From Streptomyces kanamyceticus (GTDB taxonomy: Bacteria; Actinomycetota; Actinomycetes; Streptomycetales; Streptomycetaceae): DNA of 64,000 bases. A program made the position numbers and the translations under genes. The stretch is taken from NCBI RefSeq assembly GCF_008704495.1, contig NZ_CP023699.1, positions 620,001 to 684,000 on the forward strand. The letters run 5' to 3'. Below the pieces are notes generated by a model, which did not search any database, had not been told where the DNA came from, and was given only the letters and a program-made list of their open reading frames with translations. This document shows positions 54,053 to 63,402 of the stretch, piece by piece. Numbering within the stretch: the first letter of the stretch is position 1; the number at the start of each line of letters is the position of its first letter.

Positions 54053-54613
54053 GTGTCCTCCGCATTAAGACCCCGCCGGGCCTGGTCCAGGAGGAAAGCC
54101 GGCCGCCTGCGCCGCTCCTGCGAACTGCGGCTCGCCTCCTTGGGCATGCCCGGCGAGGCCGGTATCGCCCAGCTGTGCGCCCATGTCAGCGCGGAGCGCG
54201 GACGCCCCGTGGTGACCGCCCCGATGGACCTCGAGGCGCCCTCGCCGTGCGGCATGTGGATCGCCTGGCAGGACATCGACGTCATCGTGTACGCGTCGGA
54301 CACCAGCCCGGCGCACCAGGACCACATCATCGTCCACGAACTCGCGCACATCCTGTGCGGGCACCGGGCCGTCGACGAACCCCCCGACCAGGGTGCGGTC
54401 GGCACGCTCTTCCCCGACCTCGATCCCGCGCTCGTGCGCGACGCCCTGTACCGCACCGCGTACACCGACCCCCAGGAGCGCGAGGCCGAGATGTTCGCCT
54501 CGCTCTTCCTCAAGCGGGCCGCGGCGTCGGCTCCCCCGGAGCCGGTCCGGGAGGTCCCGTGTGCGGACGCGGAGATCATCGCTCGCATCGAGGCCACGCT
54601 CGGGCCGCACTGA
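54053..54613 (+). CDS. ImmA/IrrE-family zinc metallopeptidase
   Basis: 186 residues from GTG 54053, 9 bases after the XRE stop. It has the zinc motif IIVHELAHILCGH (HExxH) with a C-terminal acidic ligand region EREAEMFASLF (E-x2-E/A) as usual for the ImmA/IrrE fold. No membrane anchor. In ICEBs1 and in Deinococcus, ImmA and IrrE cut an XRE-type repressor; here the XRE gene directly precedes. Confidence 0.9.
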   Translation: MSSALRPRRAWSRRKAGRLRRSCELRLASLGMPGEAGIAQLCAHVSAERGRPVVTAPMDLEAPSPCGMWIAWQDIDVIVYASDTSPAHQDHIIVHELAHILCGHRAVDEPPDQGAVGTLFPDLDPALVRDALYRTAYTDPQEREAEMFASLFLKRAAASAPPEPVREVPCADAEIIARIEATLGPH

Positions 54614-54644
54614 GTGGCCCTTCGGACGGCCACGGGGGGACTGA

Positions 54645-55790
54645 TTGTTCGGCATGCTTCCCAGTCAATTCATCGGGTGGTGCTGCGCCGTGGGGGCGCT
54701 GGCCGCCTTCGTCTACACCATTCCGCCCCTCCTCCGCGGCCGCAGGGACCCGGCCGCGCTCGCCCTGTGCGTCCACTTCCTGTGCTCCTCGCTCAGCTTC
54801 CTCGAACAGCTCGGCGCGCTGCCGCCGACCGACCAGCGCCATCTGACGCCCCTGCTGACCGAGGTGGCGGTCGTCGGACTCACCGGCTCCCAGACGGTCT
54901 TCCTCATGTACTGGTCCCATCCGCCTCGGACCGCCCGGCGCAGGGCCCGCCGACGGGTCGTCCTCTTCGCCGGTCTCGCGCTGGCCCTCGTCACGCTGAA
55001 CTTCGCGCTGGGCCTGAACGGCCGCAGGGCCGTCGCGGAGCGGCTCACCCTGGCGGACATGCACGATCCCGGGTACGCGGCGTACCTCTACGTCTTCTTC
55101 GCGATCTGCGCCCTCGGGCAGCTCGAAACGGTCCGGCTCTCCTGGCGCTACATGGGCATCGCCCCGCGTGCCTGGCTGCGCTGGGGCATGCGGGCCGCCA
55201 TGCTCGGCGCGCTCCTCTCCGTCGTGCACTGCGCCATCCGGTGCTGGGAGATCACGGGCACGCTGTCGGGGCACGGCATGGGCGTCCTGCACTCCCCCGA
55301 CTGGCTGACGGGGGACATCGGCGCCGCGCTCAAGGTGTTCGGCTGGACGGTGCCCGCGTGGGGGCCGAGCCTGGGCCGTGCCGCACGGTGGATCGGCAAG
55401 TACCGCGCCTACCGGCGGCTGAGGCCCCTGTGGCTCGCGCTCAGCCGGGCCGTGCCCGACATCGTGCTCGACCCTCCGGTGCTCGGCGGGCTCGGTGACA
55501 TACTGCCCCTGCGCGACCTCGACTACCGGCTCTACCGCCGCGTCATCGAGATCCGCGACGGCCAGCACGCGCTGCGCCCCTATCTGCCCAAGGAGACCCG
55601 GTCTTGCGATGCCGAGGCCGAGGCGCGGGACCTGCGGATCGCGCTCGGCGCGCAACGGGCCGCGAGCGGGCCGCTCGGCCCGGCCGCCGACGCGCCGGGG
55701 GCAGCGGGCCGCGGCCGGGCCCCGACCGGACTCACGGACGACATCGTCTGGCTCGGCCGGGTCTCGGACGCCTTCGTCCGGGCGCGCTGA
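54645..55790 (+). CDS. MAB_1171c-like multispanning membrane protein
   Basis: 381 residues from TTG 54645 (or ATG 54654). About seven hydrophobic helices in the first 240 residues, then a soluble C-terminal region with helical DLDYRLYRRVIEIRDGQHALRPYL typical of this uncharacterised actinobacterial family, which is usually found behind XRE and ImmA/IrrE genes. It may pass a membrane signal to the peptidase; nothing more is known from sequence. It is the last gene of the triad; the minus-strand ACP ends 30 bases beyond. Confidence 0.85.
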   Translation: MFGMLPSQFIGWCCAVGALAAFVYTIPPLLRGRRDPAALALCVHFLCSSLSFLEQLGALPPTDQRHLTPLLTEVAVVGLTGSQTVFLMYWSHPPRTARRRARRRVVLFAGLALALVTLNFALGLNGRRAVAERLTLADMHDPGYAAYLYVFFAICALGQLETVRLSWRYMGIAPRAWLRWGMRAAMLGALLSVVHCAIRCWEITGTLSGHGMGVLHSPDWLTGDIGAALKVFGWTVPAWGPSLGRAARWIGKYRAYRRLRPLWLALSRAVPDIVLDPPVLGGLGDILPLRDLDYRLYRRVIEIRDGQHALRPYLPKETRSCDAEAEARDLRIALGAQRAASGPLGPAADAPGAAGRGRAPTGLTDDIVWLGRVSDAFVRAR

Positions 55791-55820
55791 CGGGGAGGCG
55801 TCGCGCCGCGCTCGGATGCC

Positions 55821-56078
55821 TCAACCGGCCTTGGCGGGGCTGGTGTTGATGGCCTCCATCAGTGAGCGCGGGGTCGCGAGCCCGGTCGCCAGGTCGTCGG
55901 GGAGCTCGACGCCGTAGTCCTGCTGGATCCGTGCCGCGGTCTCCAGGAGGGCCAGCGAGTCACAGCCGAGCTCCTCGAAGGTCAGGTCGAGGACGTCTTC
56001 GGGAGGCCCCGAGAAATCGAGGTCCCCGGCGCTCTCGGTGAGCAGGCGGACCATGTCCTGTGCGGTGATCCCGGTCAT
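55821..56078 (-). CDS. Acyl carrier protein of a type II PKS
   Basis: 85 residues from ATG 56078 (AAGGAG site). Four-helix ACP pattern with the phosphopantetheine attachment Ser in LGCDSLALLETAARIQ (DSL). The growing polyketide chain is tethered here and shuttled between KS-alpha/CLF and cyclases. Fourteen bases separate its start from the KS-beta stop, so it is the last gene of the operon. An ATG at 56087 two codons upstream is possible. Confidence 0.93.
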   Translation of the reverse strand: MTGITAQDMVRLLTESAGDLDFSGPPEDVLDLTFEELGCDSLALLETAARIQQDYGVELPDDLATGLATPRSLMEAINTSPAKAG

Positions 56079-56092
56079 CCGGACCATCTCCT

Positions 56093-57334
56093 TCAGCTGG
56101 GGTCGCGGCGCTCTGCCGCCTCGGAACGACGTACGACGACGGCGGAGTTGAAGCCGCCCTTGCCCCGTGCGAGCACCAGGGCGGAGTCGACGCGGCGGGT
56201 GCGGGGCCGGTCGAGGACGAGGTCGATGCCGTACGCGGCGGGCACCTCGGTGGTGTGTGCGGTGGCAGGGACGACGCCTTCGCGGATACAGAGCAGCGCG
56301 GCCACCAGGTCGAGCGGCCCGCCGCCCGCGAACAGTCGCCCCGTCAGCGCCTTGGGCGCGGTGACGGGCACGCCGCCGGGCCCGAACACCTCCCGGATCG
56401 CCGCCGCCTCCGCACCGTCGTCGGCCGGGATCCCGGCCGCGTCGGCGAAGACGACGTCGATGTCCCCCGGCGTCAGTCCCGCGTCGGCGAGGGCGAGTTC
56501 GGCCGCCCTGCGCAGTCCCGGCGGTCGGCCGACGCCGGGTGCCGGGTCGAACGTCGAGGCATGGCCCGCGATCTCGCCGTAGGGCTCGCGGCCGCGGCTG
56601 AGGGCCGTGTCGGCGTTCTCGGCGATGAGGATCGCCCCGCCCTCGCCGGGTACGTAGCCGTCCGCGGCGACGTCGAACGGGGTGTAGGCGCGGCGCGGGT
56701 CGGGTGTCGTACTGACCCGGCCGCCGGAGATGTGGGCGGCCCAGCCCCAGGGGTCGAAGGCGGAGTCGACGCCGCCGCACACCATGAACGGGGTGCCGAG
56801 CCGGATGGCGCGGCGCGCGTTGCCCACCGAGTCGAGACCGCCCGCCTGTTCGCCGACGACGACGCTGCCGGGTCCGCGCATGCCGTGCCGGATGGAGATC
56901 TGGCCGGTGTTCACCGCGTAGAACCAGGCGAAGGACTCATAGACGCTGACTGCCGAAGGCCCTTGGGACCAGAGCTTCTTGAACTCCTTGTGGGTGAACT
57001 CGAAGCCCCCGGTGGCGTTCGACGTCATGACGCCCATGTCGAACTCGGCGAGTTCCGCGGGGTCGACACGGGCGTCCGCGAGGGCGGCCGCGGCCGCCGC
57101 GAGCGCGAGGCGGGTGGAGACGTCCGTCTGCGGCAGGAGCCGTTTGGGGATGTGCTCCAGCGGGTCGAAGTCCCGTATCTGGCCCGCGATTCGGGCGGGA
57201 TAGGCGGAGGCGTCGAAGCGGTCGATCTCACCGATGCCGCTGCGGCCCGCAAGGACGGACGCCCAGAACTCCTCGACGGTGAGCCCGTTGGGCGCCATCA
57301 CCCCGATGCCGGTGATCACCACCTTGTCGCTCAT
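56093..57334 (-). CDS. Type II PKS ketosynthase-beta / chain length factor
   Basis: 413 residues with a thiolase fold but no active-site Cys: the position has Gln ([12 protein letters not shown]), the mark of CLFs. Other blocks are [48 protein letters not shown] and a last [10 protein letters not shown]. It pairs with KS-alpha to form the heterodimer that sets chain length and decarboxylates malonyl-ACP. Its ATG overlaps the KS-alpha stop. Chain length cannot be read from it by eye. Confidence 0.95.
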   Translation of the reverse strand: MSDKVVITGIGVMAPNGLTVEEFWASVLAGRSGIGEIDRFDASAYPARIAGQIRDFDPLEHIPKRLLPQTDVSTRLALAAAAAALADARVDPAELAEFDMGVMTSNATGGFEFTHKEFKKLWSQGPSAVSVYESFAWFYAVNTGQISIRHGMRGPGSVVVGEQAGGLDSVGNARRAIRLGTPFMVCGGVDSAFDPWGWAAHISGGRVSTTPDPRRAYTPFDVAADGYVPGEGGAILIAENADTALSRGREPYGEIAGHASTFDPAPGVGRPPGLRRAAELALADAGLTPGDIDVVFADAAGIPADDGAEAAAIREVFGPGGVPVTAPKALTGRLFAGGGPLDLVAALLCIREGVVPATAHTTEVPAAYGIDLVLDRPRTRRVDSALVLARGKGGFNSAVVVRRSEAAERRDPS

Positions 57335-58608
57335 GCCACCGCTCCTTCCGCACGGCGCAGCACCATCGCGCTCTGGAAGCCGCCGAAGCCGCTGCCGACG
57401 CTGAGCACCGTGTCCACGCGCATCTCACGCGCCGTCAGCGGCACGTAGTCCAGGTCGCATTCGGGGTCGGGTTCGTGGAGGTTGGCGGTCGGCGGCACGA
57501 CGCCCTGGTCGATGGCGAGCGCGCAGGCGGCGATCTCGATGGAACCGATGGCGCCGAGCGAGTGCCCCACCATGGACTTGATGGAGCTGACCGGCACCCG
57601 GTAGGCGTGGTCGCCGAGGCTGCGCTTGAAGGCGGCGGTCTCGTGCCGGTCGTTCTGTTTGGTGCCCGAGCCGTGGGCGTTGATGTAGTCGATCGCGTCG
57701 GTGTCGGTCCTCGACTCGTCGAGGGCGGCCCTGATCGCCTCGGCCATCTCGCGGCCGTCGGTCTTCAGGCCCGTCATGTGGTACGCGTTGAGCCGGGTCG
57801 CGTACCCGCTGATCTCGCCGTAGATGTGCGCTCCGCGGCGCCGCGCGTGCCCGTACTCCTCCAGGACGAACATGGCAGCGCCCTCCGCGAGGACGAAGCC
57901 GTTGCGCGTGCGGTCGAAGGGGCGCGAGGCCCGACCGGGATCGTCGTTGCGCGGGGTGGTCGCCTTGATCGCGTCGAAGCAGGCCACGACGATCGGTGTG
58001 ACGGGGGTGTCGGCGGCCCCCGCGACCATCACGTCCGCGCTGCCCTCCTGGATGAGGCGGCAGGCGTGGCCCAACGCGTCGAGCCCCGAGGTGCAGCCGT
58101 CGGAGACCATCGCGGTCGGCCCTTCCGCACCGACCGCCCAGGCGACCTCCGCGGCGGCGGCGCCCGGGGTGAGGTAGTCGAACATGTGCGGGGAGAGATA
58201 GTCGGGGTCGACCTGCCACTGCCTGCCACCGTCGGACAGCACCAGGTACTCGCGCTCCAGGCTGGTCGCGGCGGCGACCGCGCTGCCCAGGCTGACGCCC
58301 GTGCGGTGCGGGTCCAGTTCCTCGAACTCGATGCCGCTGTCGGCCGCCGCCTCCCGCGCGCAGACCACGGCGAACTGCGCGGAACGGTCCATCCGGCGGA
58401 TCTGACGTGCCGTCAATCCTTCGTGGACCGGGTCGAAGTCGCACTCTCCCGCGACCTGTGACCGGTAGGGGCTCGGGTCGAAGAAGGAGATCCGGCGGGT
58501 CGCGGTGCGGCCCGAACTCAGCAGATCCCAGAACTGCTTCTTCCCCGCGCCGCCCGGCGCCCGTACCCCGAGGCCCGTGATGACCACACGACGTGTCGGA
58601 CGTGTCAT
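57331..58608 (-). CDS. Type II PKS ketosynthase-alpha
   Basis: 425 residues. Active-site Cys in [15 protein letters not shown], with the two catalytic histidines in [11 protein letters not shown] and [21 protein letters not shown] and [10 protein letters not shown] follow. It catalyses the decarboxylative Claisen condensations of the polyketide chain. The [18 protein letters not shown] and [21 protein letters not shown] regions are typical of aromatic-PKS (pentangular, tetracenomycin-like and spore-pigment) ketosynthases. Confidence 0.96.
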   Translation of the reverse strand: MTRPTRRVVITGLGVRAPGGAGKKQFWDLLSSGRTATRRISFFDPSPYRSQVAGECDFDPVHEGLTARQIRRMDRSAQFAVVCAREAAADSGIEFEELDPHRTGVSLGSAVAAATSLEREYLVLSDGGRQWQVDPDYLSPHMFDYLTPGAAAAEVAWAVGAEGPTAMVSDGCTSGLDALGHACRLIQEGSADVMVAGAADTPVTPIVVACFDAIKATTPRNDDPGRASRPFDRTRNGFVLAEGAAMFVLEEYGHARRRGAHIYGEISGYATRLNAYHMTGLKTDGREMAEAIRAALDESRTDTDAIDYINAHGSGTKQNDRHETAAFKRSLGDHAYRVPVSSIKSMVGHSLGAIGSIEIAACALAIDQGVVPPTANLHEPDPECDLDYVPLTAREMRVDTVLSVGSGFGGFQSAMVLRRAEGAVA

Positions 58609-58660
58609 CGGAGAGCCCCCGTTCCCGTTCCTTGTGCGGTCGTGGTCGTGGTGGTCGTGG

Positions 58661-60118
58661 TCACGATTGCATCGCCTCTTCCGTGGCGTTCATGAAGGAC
58701 TCGACGGCTCCGTACGCGCGAAAGCGGTCGTATCGCGCGGCGACGAGGTCGGCGACGGGCATCGGGCGCAGTTCGTCGAGCACCGAGGCGAGCGCCGCGT
58801 GGACGTAGTCGGCGGCGAGCGCCGGATCGGTGTGGGCGCCGTCCGCCGGTTCGGGGACGACCGCGTCGGCGATGCCGAGGCGCAGCAGCGCGCCCGCGTC
58901 GATGCGCAACGCCTCCGCCGTGCCGGGCGCCGTCGCCGCGTCGTCCCACAGGAGCGCCGCGCAGCCCTCGGGGCTGATGACGGAGTACACGCAGTTGGCG
59001 CAGACGAGGACCCGGTCGGCGACGGCGAGCGCGAGGGCGCCGCCGCTGCCGCCCTCGCCGGTGACGAGCGTGACCACCGGCACGGGCAGGCCCGTCATCA
59101 GCCGGATGCTCTCGGCGATGACGACGGCCTGGCCCTGCCCCTGCTCCCCGGTCTCCAAGCCGGGGAAGGTTCCCGGGGTGTCGACGAGGGTGATCACCGG
59201 CAGGCCGAGCTTGCCCGCGAGGCGCAGCAGGCGGGCGGCCTTGCGGTGACCGGCCGGGGTGGTCGTGCCGAAGCCGCGCTCGCGCGGTGCCTCGCCGGGG
59301 TGGCCCTTCTGGTGGCCGAGCACCATGACGGGTACGCCGTCCAGGCGGGCGGGGCCGCCGACGATCGAGGGGCAGTCGCTGCCCCCGCGGTCGCCGCGCA
59401 GTTCCTCGAAGCCGGTGAAGAGCCGTCCGAAGTAGTCCAGCGTGGTCGGTCTGCCGAGGTGCCTCGCGCGCCGGACGGTCTCCTTCACGGCGGACTCGGG
59501 GAGCTCGGCGGGGTCGCGGATGAGCGGGGCGCGGGCGGACGGTGCTCCTGTGCCCTCGGCCCGTACGGCAGGTGACGCAGGTACGGCCGCCGTGGCCAGC
59601 AGCCGGGCGAGGGTGTCGCGCAGTTCGGCGCGCGGCCTGAGCACGTCGACGAGCCCGCGCTCCCGGAGGTACTCAGCCGTGCGCGATCCGTCGGGGAGTT
59701 CCGAATCCCAATCCGACCCCGATCCCGACTCCGCGACGATCACGTCGAAGAGCCCGGCGATCGAGGCCACGCCCTCGCCGTACGGCGGATCCGAGATGAC
59801 CGCGAGGGTCAGGATGCCCTCCCTGTCCAGCTCGCCGAGAGCCTGCGCCGCCCTGGCCAACTGCGTCGGGGACACCGTCACCTCCTGCGTCCCGGCGCCC
59901 CCGGAAACGGCCACGACGAGCAGCGGGAGCCGCTCCCGCACCGCCCGTTCGGCGGCCGTGGCAATCAATTCACCCAGGAGGCGGAAGTCCGTCACCGCGG
60001 CCACCACCCGGTGTCCGTGCACCGCGCCCTCCGCGCACACCAGTGGATCGCCGGTGCGCGGCCGGGCGCCGAGCGGCTTCAGGCTGCCCGCGTCGAAGAG
60101 CTGCTCTCCTGCTTTCAT
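58661..60118 (-). CDS. Acetyl-CoA carboxylase carboxyltransferase, fused AccD/AccA form
   Basis: 485 residues. N-terminal AccD-like half ([23 protein letters not shown] in spirit, [22 protein letters not shown]), no zinc finger seen, then an AccA-like C-terminal half ([14 protein letters not shown] ... [11 protein letters not shown] ... [22 protein letters not shown] ... [17 protein letters not shown]). It should transfer carboxyl to acetyl-CoA to make the malonyl-CoA extender. No biotin carboxylase or BCCP is in the window, so it must use shared subunits. It lies 52 bases before KS-alpha in the operon. Confidence 0.88.
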   Translation of the reverse strand: MKAGEQLFDAGSLKPLGARPRTGDPLVCAEGAVHGHRVVAAVTDFRLLGELIATAAERAVRERLPLLVVAVSGGAGTQEVTVSPTQLARAAQALGELDREGILTLAVISDPPYGEGVASIAGLFDVIVAESGSGSDWDSELPDGSRTAEYLRERGLVDVLRPRAELRDTLARLLATAAVPASPAVRAEGTGAPSARAPLIRDPAELPESAVKETVRRARHLGRPTTLDYFGRLFTGFEELRGDRGGSDCPSIVGGPARLDGVPVMVLGHQKGHPGEAPRERGFGTTTPAGHRKAARLLRLAGKLGLPVITLVDTPGTFPGLETGEQGQGQAVVIAESIRLMTGLPVPVVTLVTGEGGSGGALALAVADRVLVCANCVYSVISPEGCAALLWDDAATAPGTAEALRIDAGALLRLGIADAVVPEPADGAHTDPALAADYVHAALASVLDELRPMPVADLVAARYDRFRAYGAVESFMNATEEAMQS

Positions 60119-60158
60119 CGTGGCCTTCTCTCGTTGAACCGTGGCGCGGCCAAGGGGC

Positions 60159-60770
60159 TCAGACGGTGCTGACGACGTCGTGGAAGGCGAGCCGGGGCAG
60201 CCGGGGGTGCCCCGAACCGGCGGCCGGGCGGCCGATGTTGACGACGGTGACGATCTCCTTGGTGCCGTCGCCGAAGAACGCCTTGTTGATCGCGTCGGCG
60301 TCGTATCCCACGATCGGCCCGGCGGCGAGCCCGGCGGCCCGGATGCCGACGATGAAGTACGCGACCTGCAGCGCCGTGTTGAACAGCGCCGAATCGCGTC
60401 GCACCGCCGGGTCCGCGAACAGGTCCTTGGCCTCCGGCAGGTGCGGGAAGACCTCGGGCAGCGTCTCGTGGAAGCGCAGGTCGGCCGCGAGCAGCGCGAT
60501 CAGGGGTGCCGTGGCGGCCTTGGCGCGGTTGCCGTGGGCCAGGTGCGTGCGGAGTTCCCCGCGGGCTTCGGGTGAGCGCAGCAGGACCACGCGCATCGGC
60601 TGCTGGTTCATCGAGGTCGGCGCGTACTTCACCAACTCGTAGATGGCGCGCACCTGTTCGTCGCCGACGGGCTCGGACGTGAAGGCCGTGGCCGTGCGGG
60701 CCTCGCGGAAGAGGAGGTCCTGCGCGACCGGGTCGAGCGCCAGGTGCCGGGATGTCTCCGTGGGGATCAT
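60159..60770 (-). CDS. Nitroreductase-family flavoprotein, RutE-like
   Basis: 203 residues. FMN-binding pattern LLFREARTATAFTSEPVGDEQ with SMNQQPMRVVL (the APTSMNQQP block), then DSALFNTALQVAYFIVGIRAAG and IVGYDADAINKAFF; close in layout to malonic-semialdehyde reductase RutE and other nitroreductases. It likely acts as an NADPH-dependent flavin reductase/dehydrogenase on the polyketide or a quinone. Nitroreductase-type genes are less common in type II PKS operons, so a tailoring role is inferred from position. Confidence 0.88.
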   Translation of the reverse strand: MIPTETSRHLALDPVAQDLLFREARTATAFTSEPVGDEQVRAIYELVKYAPTSMNQQPMRVVLLRSPEARGELRTHLAHGNRAKAATAPLIALLAADLRFHETLPEVFPHLPEAKDLFADPAVRRDSALFNTALQVAYFIVGIRAAGLAAGPIVGYDADAINKAFFGDGTKEIVTVVNIGRPAAGSGHPRLPRLAFHDVVSTV

Positions 60771-60785
60771 GCGGCCTCCGTACGG

Positions 60786-61544
60786 TCAGGGTGCGGCGTC
60801 CTCGACGAGCGCGACGACCCGGGTCCAGCCCGCGCCCGCGCCCTCGACGGCGACAGGGAAGCAGCAGATGGTGAAGCCGGTGGCCGCGGGCAGGTCGCCG
60901 AGGTGGGCGAGCTTCTCCAGCTGGAGGTACTCGGCGGTCCTGCCGTAGATGTGCGCGGGCCACAGGTGCGCGTTGTCCCCGGTGTGCTGGTAGTCCTCGA
61001 TCATGCGGTGCATGGGGCGGTCCAGGCCCCACGCGTCGATCCCGATGACACGGATGCCGCGCTCGACGAGGTACGCCGTGCCCTCGCCGGTCAGACCTGG
61101 GAACTCGCGCAGATACTCCGCGCCGCCCCACAGCCGGTCGGCCCCGGTCCACAGGAGGGCGATGTCGCCGGGGACGGGCTCGTGCCCGGCCTCCTTGAAC
61201 GCGGCCTCCAGGTGGTCGGTCGTGATGCCCTCGCCCGGCGGTACGTCGCGCACGTCCAGCCGTACGCCGGGTCCGTGGCACCACTCGAGGGGGACCTGGT
61301 CGATGCTCTTGGCCGGGGAGCCGCCGCTGAGCGGGCCGTAGTGCAGCGGGGCGTCCATGTGCGTGCCGGTGTGCGTGGTCAGCGTGACCGTCTCGTTCGA
61401 GATGGCCATGCCGTCGGGGAAGTCCTCGGGGGTCAGGCCGAGGACGGTGGCCCCGGTCCTGTGGTCGAGGAGGTCGACCGTGACCGGGGTGGCCTCGCTC
61501 GGCGTGGACCGCGTGGTCACGCTCAGGTCGATGAGGCGGGTCAT
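60786..61544 (-). CDS. PF04199-type cyclase family protein
   Basis: 252 residues. It carries the metal-binding motif TTHTGTHMDAPLHY (HxGTHxDxPxH), later IDAWGLDRPMH and HIYGRTAEYLQLE. This is the kynurenine-formamidase-like 'putative cyclase' fold; a few members are ring cyclases in type II PKS clusters. ATG 61544 overlaps the upstream aromatase's stop (ATGA), which ties it tightly to the ring-forming step. It could close a ring after the aromatase or hydrolyse a lactone; undecided. Confidence 0.87.
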   Translation of the reverse strand: MTRLIDLSVTTRSTPSEATPVTVDLLDHRTGATVLGLTPEDFPDGMAISNETVTLTTHTGTHMDAPLHYGPLSGGSPAKSIDQVPLEWCHGPGVRLDVRDVPPGEGITTDHLEAAFKEAGHEPVPGDIALLWTGADRLWGGAEYLREFPGLTGEGTAYLVERGIRVIGIDAWGLDRPMHRMIEDYQHTGDNAHLWPAHIYGRTAEYLQLEKLAHLGDLPAATGFTICCFPVAVEGAGAGWTRVVALVEDAAP

Positions 61545-62365
61545 GCCGCGGACGCCCCGGTGGCGCGGCCCTCGGCCTCGGACTTGACCGCGCCGAGGTC
61601 GTCGACGCTGTTGCGCTCGACACCGCCGCACAGCAGTTCGTCGGCCTCTTCGTAGGTGAACTTGCCCGCGACCTTGCCGTCGACCGGGTCCTTGGGCTTG
61701 AAGTCATGGGTGAGGACGAGCTGCGTACGCGTATCGGTGAGCGGGTACGCGCGCCATTCACCGCCCATGTGGCCGATGATCGGGGCGAGTTCGAGCTGTC
61801 GGTAGGCGATGACGTGCCGGTCGTGGTCGATGTCCCTGCGCGACACCCACGACTGCGTCTCGCCGTTCACGTCGACGACGAGCCGGACGATCTGGTGGGT
61901 CTCGGAGTCCTCGATGATCTTCGCCTCCTGGGTGGGCGGGAAGATCCGGGCGTAGCCCTCGACATCGACCAGGACGTCCCAGACCGCGGCGACGGGGGCA
62001 TCGACGGTGACGGTGTGCTCGGTGTGTCGCATGACGCGCCTTCCGGTGAGGGTGAGTTCGCGGTGGTTGGCGTAGGCGGCCTGGTAGGTGATCTTCGAGT
62101 GCCAGCTCGCCAGGAAGTCGTGCACGTGCGGGAGTTCGGAGAACGCGCGCAGGGAGTCCAGGTCGCGGGCGGCGTACTGGGCGATCGCCGTGCCGGTCAT
62201 GCCGCGCGAGTTGTCGTCGATCGGCAGCCAGTGGTGCGGCTCGCAGGCGAAGCCCTCGATGTACTCGGAGGTGAGCAGTAATTCCCGCAGTTCGTCGAAG
62301 AACCGGCGCTGATCGGATTCGGTGACCGATTCGTCGAAACGGTAGATCAGGGTGTGCAGAATCAT
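61541..62365 (-). CDS. DABB - polyketide aromatase/cyclase fusion
   Basis: 274 residues. Residues about 1-105 form a dimeric alpha-beta barrel (DABB) domain: MILHTLIYRFDESV, GFACEPHH, FSELPHVHDFLASWHSKI. Residues about 112-250 are an SRPBCC (TcmN/START-like) aromatase: MRHTEHTVTVDAPVAAVWDVLVDVEGYARIFPPTQ, SWVSRRDIDHDRHVIAYRQ. DABB proteins include olivetolic acid cyclase, so both halves may be cyclases. An internal ATG at 62032 (residue 112) follows GGAAGG, so a separate aromatase may also be made. First gene of the operon. Confidence 0.9.
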   Translation of the reverse strand: MILHTLIYRFDESVTESDQRRFFDELRELLLTSEYIEGFACEPHHWLPIDDNSRGMTGTAIAQYAARDLDSLRAFSELPHVHDFLASWHSKITYQAAYANHRELTLTGRRVMRHTEHTVTVDAPVAAVWDVLVDVEGYARIFPPTQEAKIIEDSETHQIVRLVVDVNGETQSWVSRRDIDHDRHVIAYRQLELAPIIGHMGGEWRAYPLTDTRTQLVLTHDFKPKDPVDGKVAGKFTYEEADELLCGGVERNSVDDLGAVKSEAEGRATGASAA

Positions 62366-62427
62366 CGATGCCTTCCCGATGCTCGGCAGTGCTCGGCCGG
62401 TACCGGGTTCATCCTGGAAAGCGGGCC

Positions 62428-62479
62428 TCAAGCGGTCCTCAAGCCCGGCTCAGGGAAACCGCCTTGACCGGGGCTTGAG
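62428..62479. promoter_or_regulatory. Two oppositely oriented pairs of TCAAG repeats at 11-bp spacing
   Basis: TCAAGC starts at 62428 and 62439, 11 bases apart; the inverse CTTGA starts at 62463 and 62474, again 11 apart. SARP proteins bind direct heptamer repeats one helical turn apart. One pair faces each divergent gene (PKS operon and right SARP). Confidence 0.75.
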
Positions 62480-62503
62480 CGGGGCGGCAGATCCTGGCGA
62501 ACA

Positions 62504-62539
62504 GTCCAGATCCACGGACATGTCCAGATCCACGGACAT
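62504..62539. repeat. Perfect 18-bp tandem repeat with internal dyad upstream of right SARP
   Basis: GTCCAGATCCACGGACAT is repeated exactly at 62504-62521 and 62522-62539, each with GTCC...GGAC arms that can pair. It ends 11 bases before the SARP ATG, so it could be an operator or leader structure. Confidence 0.8.
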
Positions 62540-62550
62540 CTGGAGCATCG

Positions 62551-63402
62551 ATGAAGAGCTCGTTCGACATCGGAGTCCTGGGGCCGCTGCACCTGCGTTC
62601 CGGCGATTCGATACCGACACCGACCGCCCCCAAGGAAAGGGAGCTGCTCGCGCTGCTCCTGATGAATTCCGGTCGGGTCGTGCCCATCAGCACCATGATC
62701 GACGAACTGTGGCCGGAGCGGCCGCCGAAGACCGCGATCACCGCGCTGCAGACCTATGTCCTCAACATCCGCAGAAGCCTGTCGATCGCGCTCGGCCTGC
62801 ACGGCCCCGACGTCAGGACCGAGCTGCTCCTGACGAAGAACAAGGGGTACGTGTTCCACACGGAGACCTGCGACTTCGACCTCACCCAGTACCACGACCT
62901 GGTGCTCGCCGGGCGCCGCGCCCTGCGGGACGGCGAGCGGAACCTGGCGGTGGGGCTCCTTCGCCAGGCGGAGGGACTGTGGCGCGGCGCTCCGCTCTCC
63001 GACGTCGACCAGGGCTCGCCCCTGCGCGCCGAGATCGCCGGACTCGAGCAGTCCCGGTCGGCCGCGCGCGCCTTGCGCATCCAGGCCGAACTCCACCTGG
63101 GGCACCATCAGTTCCTTCTCGCCGAATTGGCCGAACTGACCGCCGAGTATCCCTTCGACGAGAATCTGCACGGCTCTTACATGGAAGCTCTGCGGCGCAG
63201 CGGGCGCCGCGACAAAGCCCTTGAGGTGTATCAGCGTCTGCATCGTTCCATGGCCGAGCAGATAGGTCTTGAGCCGTGTCAGGAACTGCAAATTCTGCGG
63301 CGGGAAATCGAGCGGAGTCTCGCACCTGCCCCTGAGTACGAAAGGAGTGTGCCATGCGGGTTTCCAGCCTCCTCCATTACGGTCTCCAGGTACCCGACCT
63401 GA
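62551..63402 (+). CDS. SARP-family pathway activator (right copy)
   Basis: 283 residues from ATG 62551. Winged-helix DNA-binding domain (FDIGVLGPLHLRSGD, APKERELLALLLMNSGRVVPISTMIDELW, TALQTYVLNIRRSL) and activation domain (about 100-255). It shares with the left SARP the APKER-LLALLLM and TALQTYxLNIRRS segments and the same length, so they probably arose by duplication or were recruited together. It should activate the PKS operon across the shared promoter. Its last 49 bases overlap the VOC gene (start ATG 63354). Confidence 0.93.
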   Translation: MKSSFDIGVLGPLHLRSGDSIPTPTAPKERELLALLLMNSGRVVPISTMIDELWPERPPKTAITALQTYVLNIRRSLSIALGLHGPDVRTELLLTKNKGYVFHTETCDFDLTQYHDLVLAGRRALRDGERNLAVGLLRQAEGLWRGAPLSDVDQGSPLRAEIAGLEQSRSAARALRIQAELHLGHHQFLLAELAELTAEYPFDENLHGSYMEALRRSGRRDKALEVYQRLHRSMAEQIGLEPCQELQILRREIERSLAPAPEYERSVPCGFPASSITVSRYPT

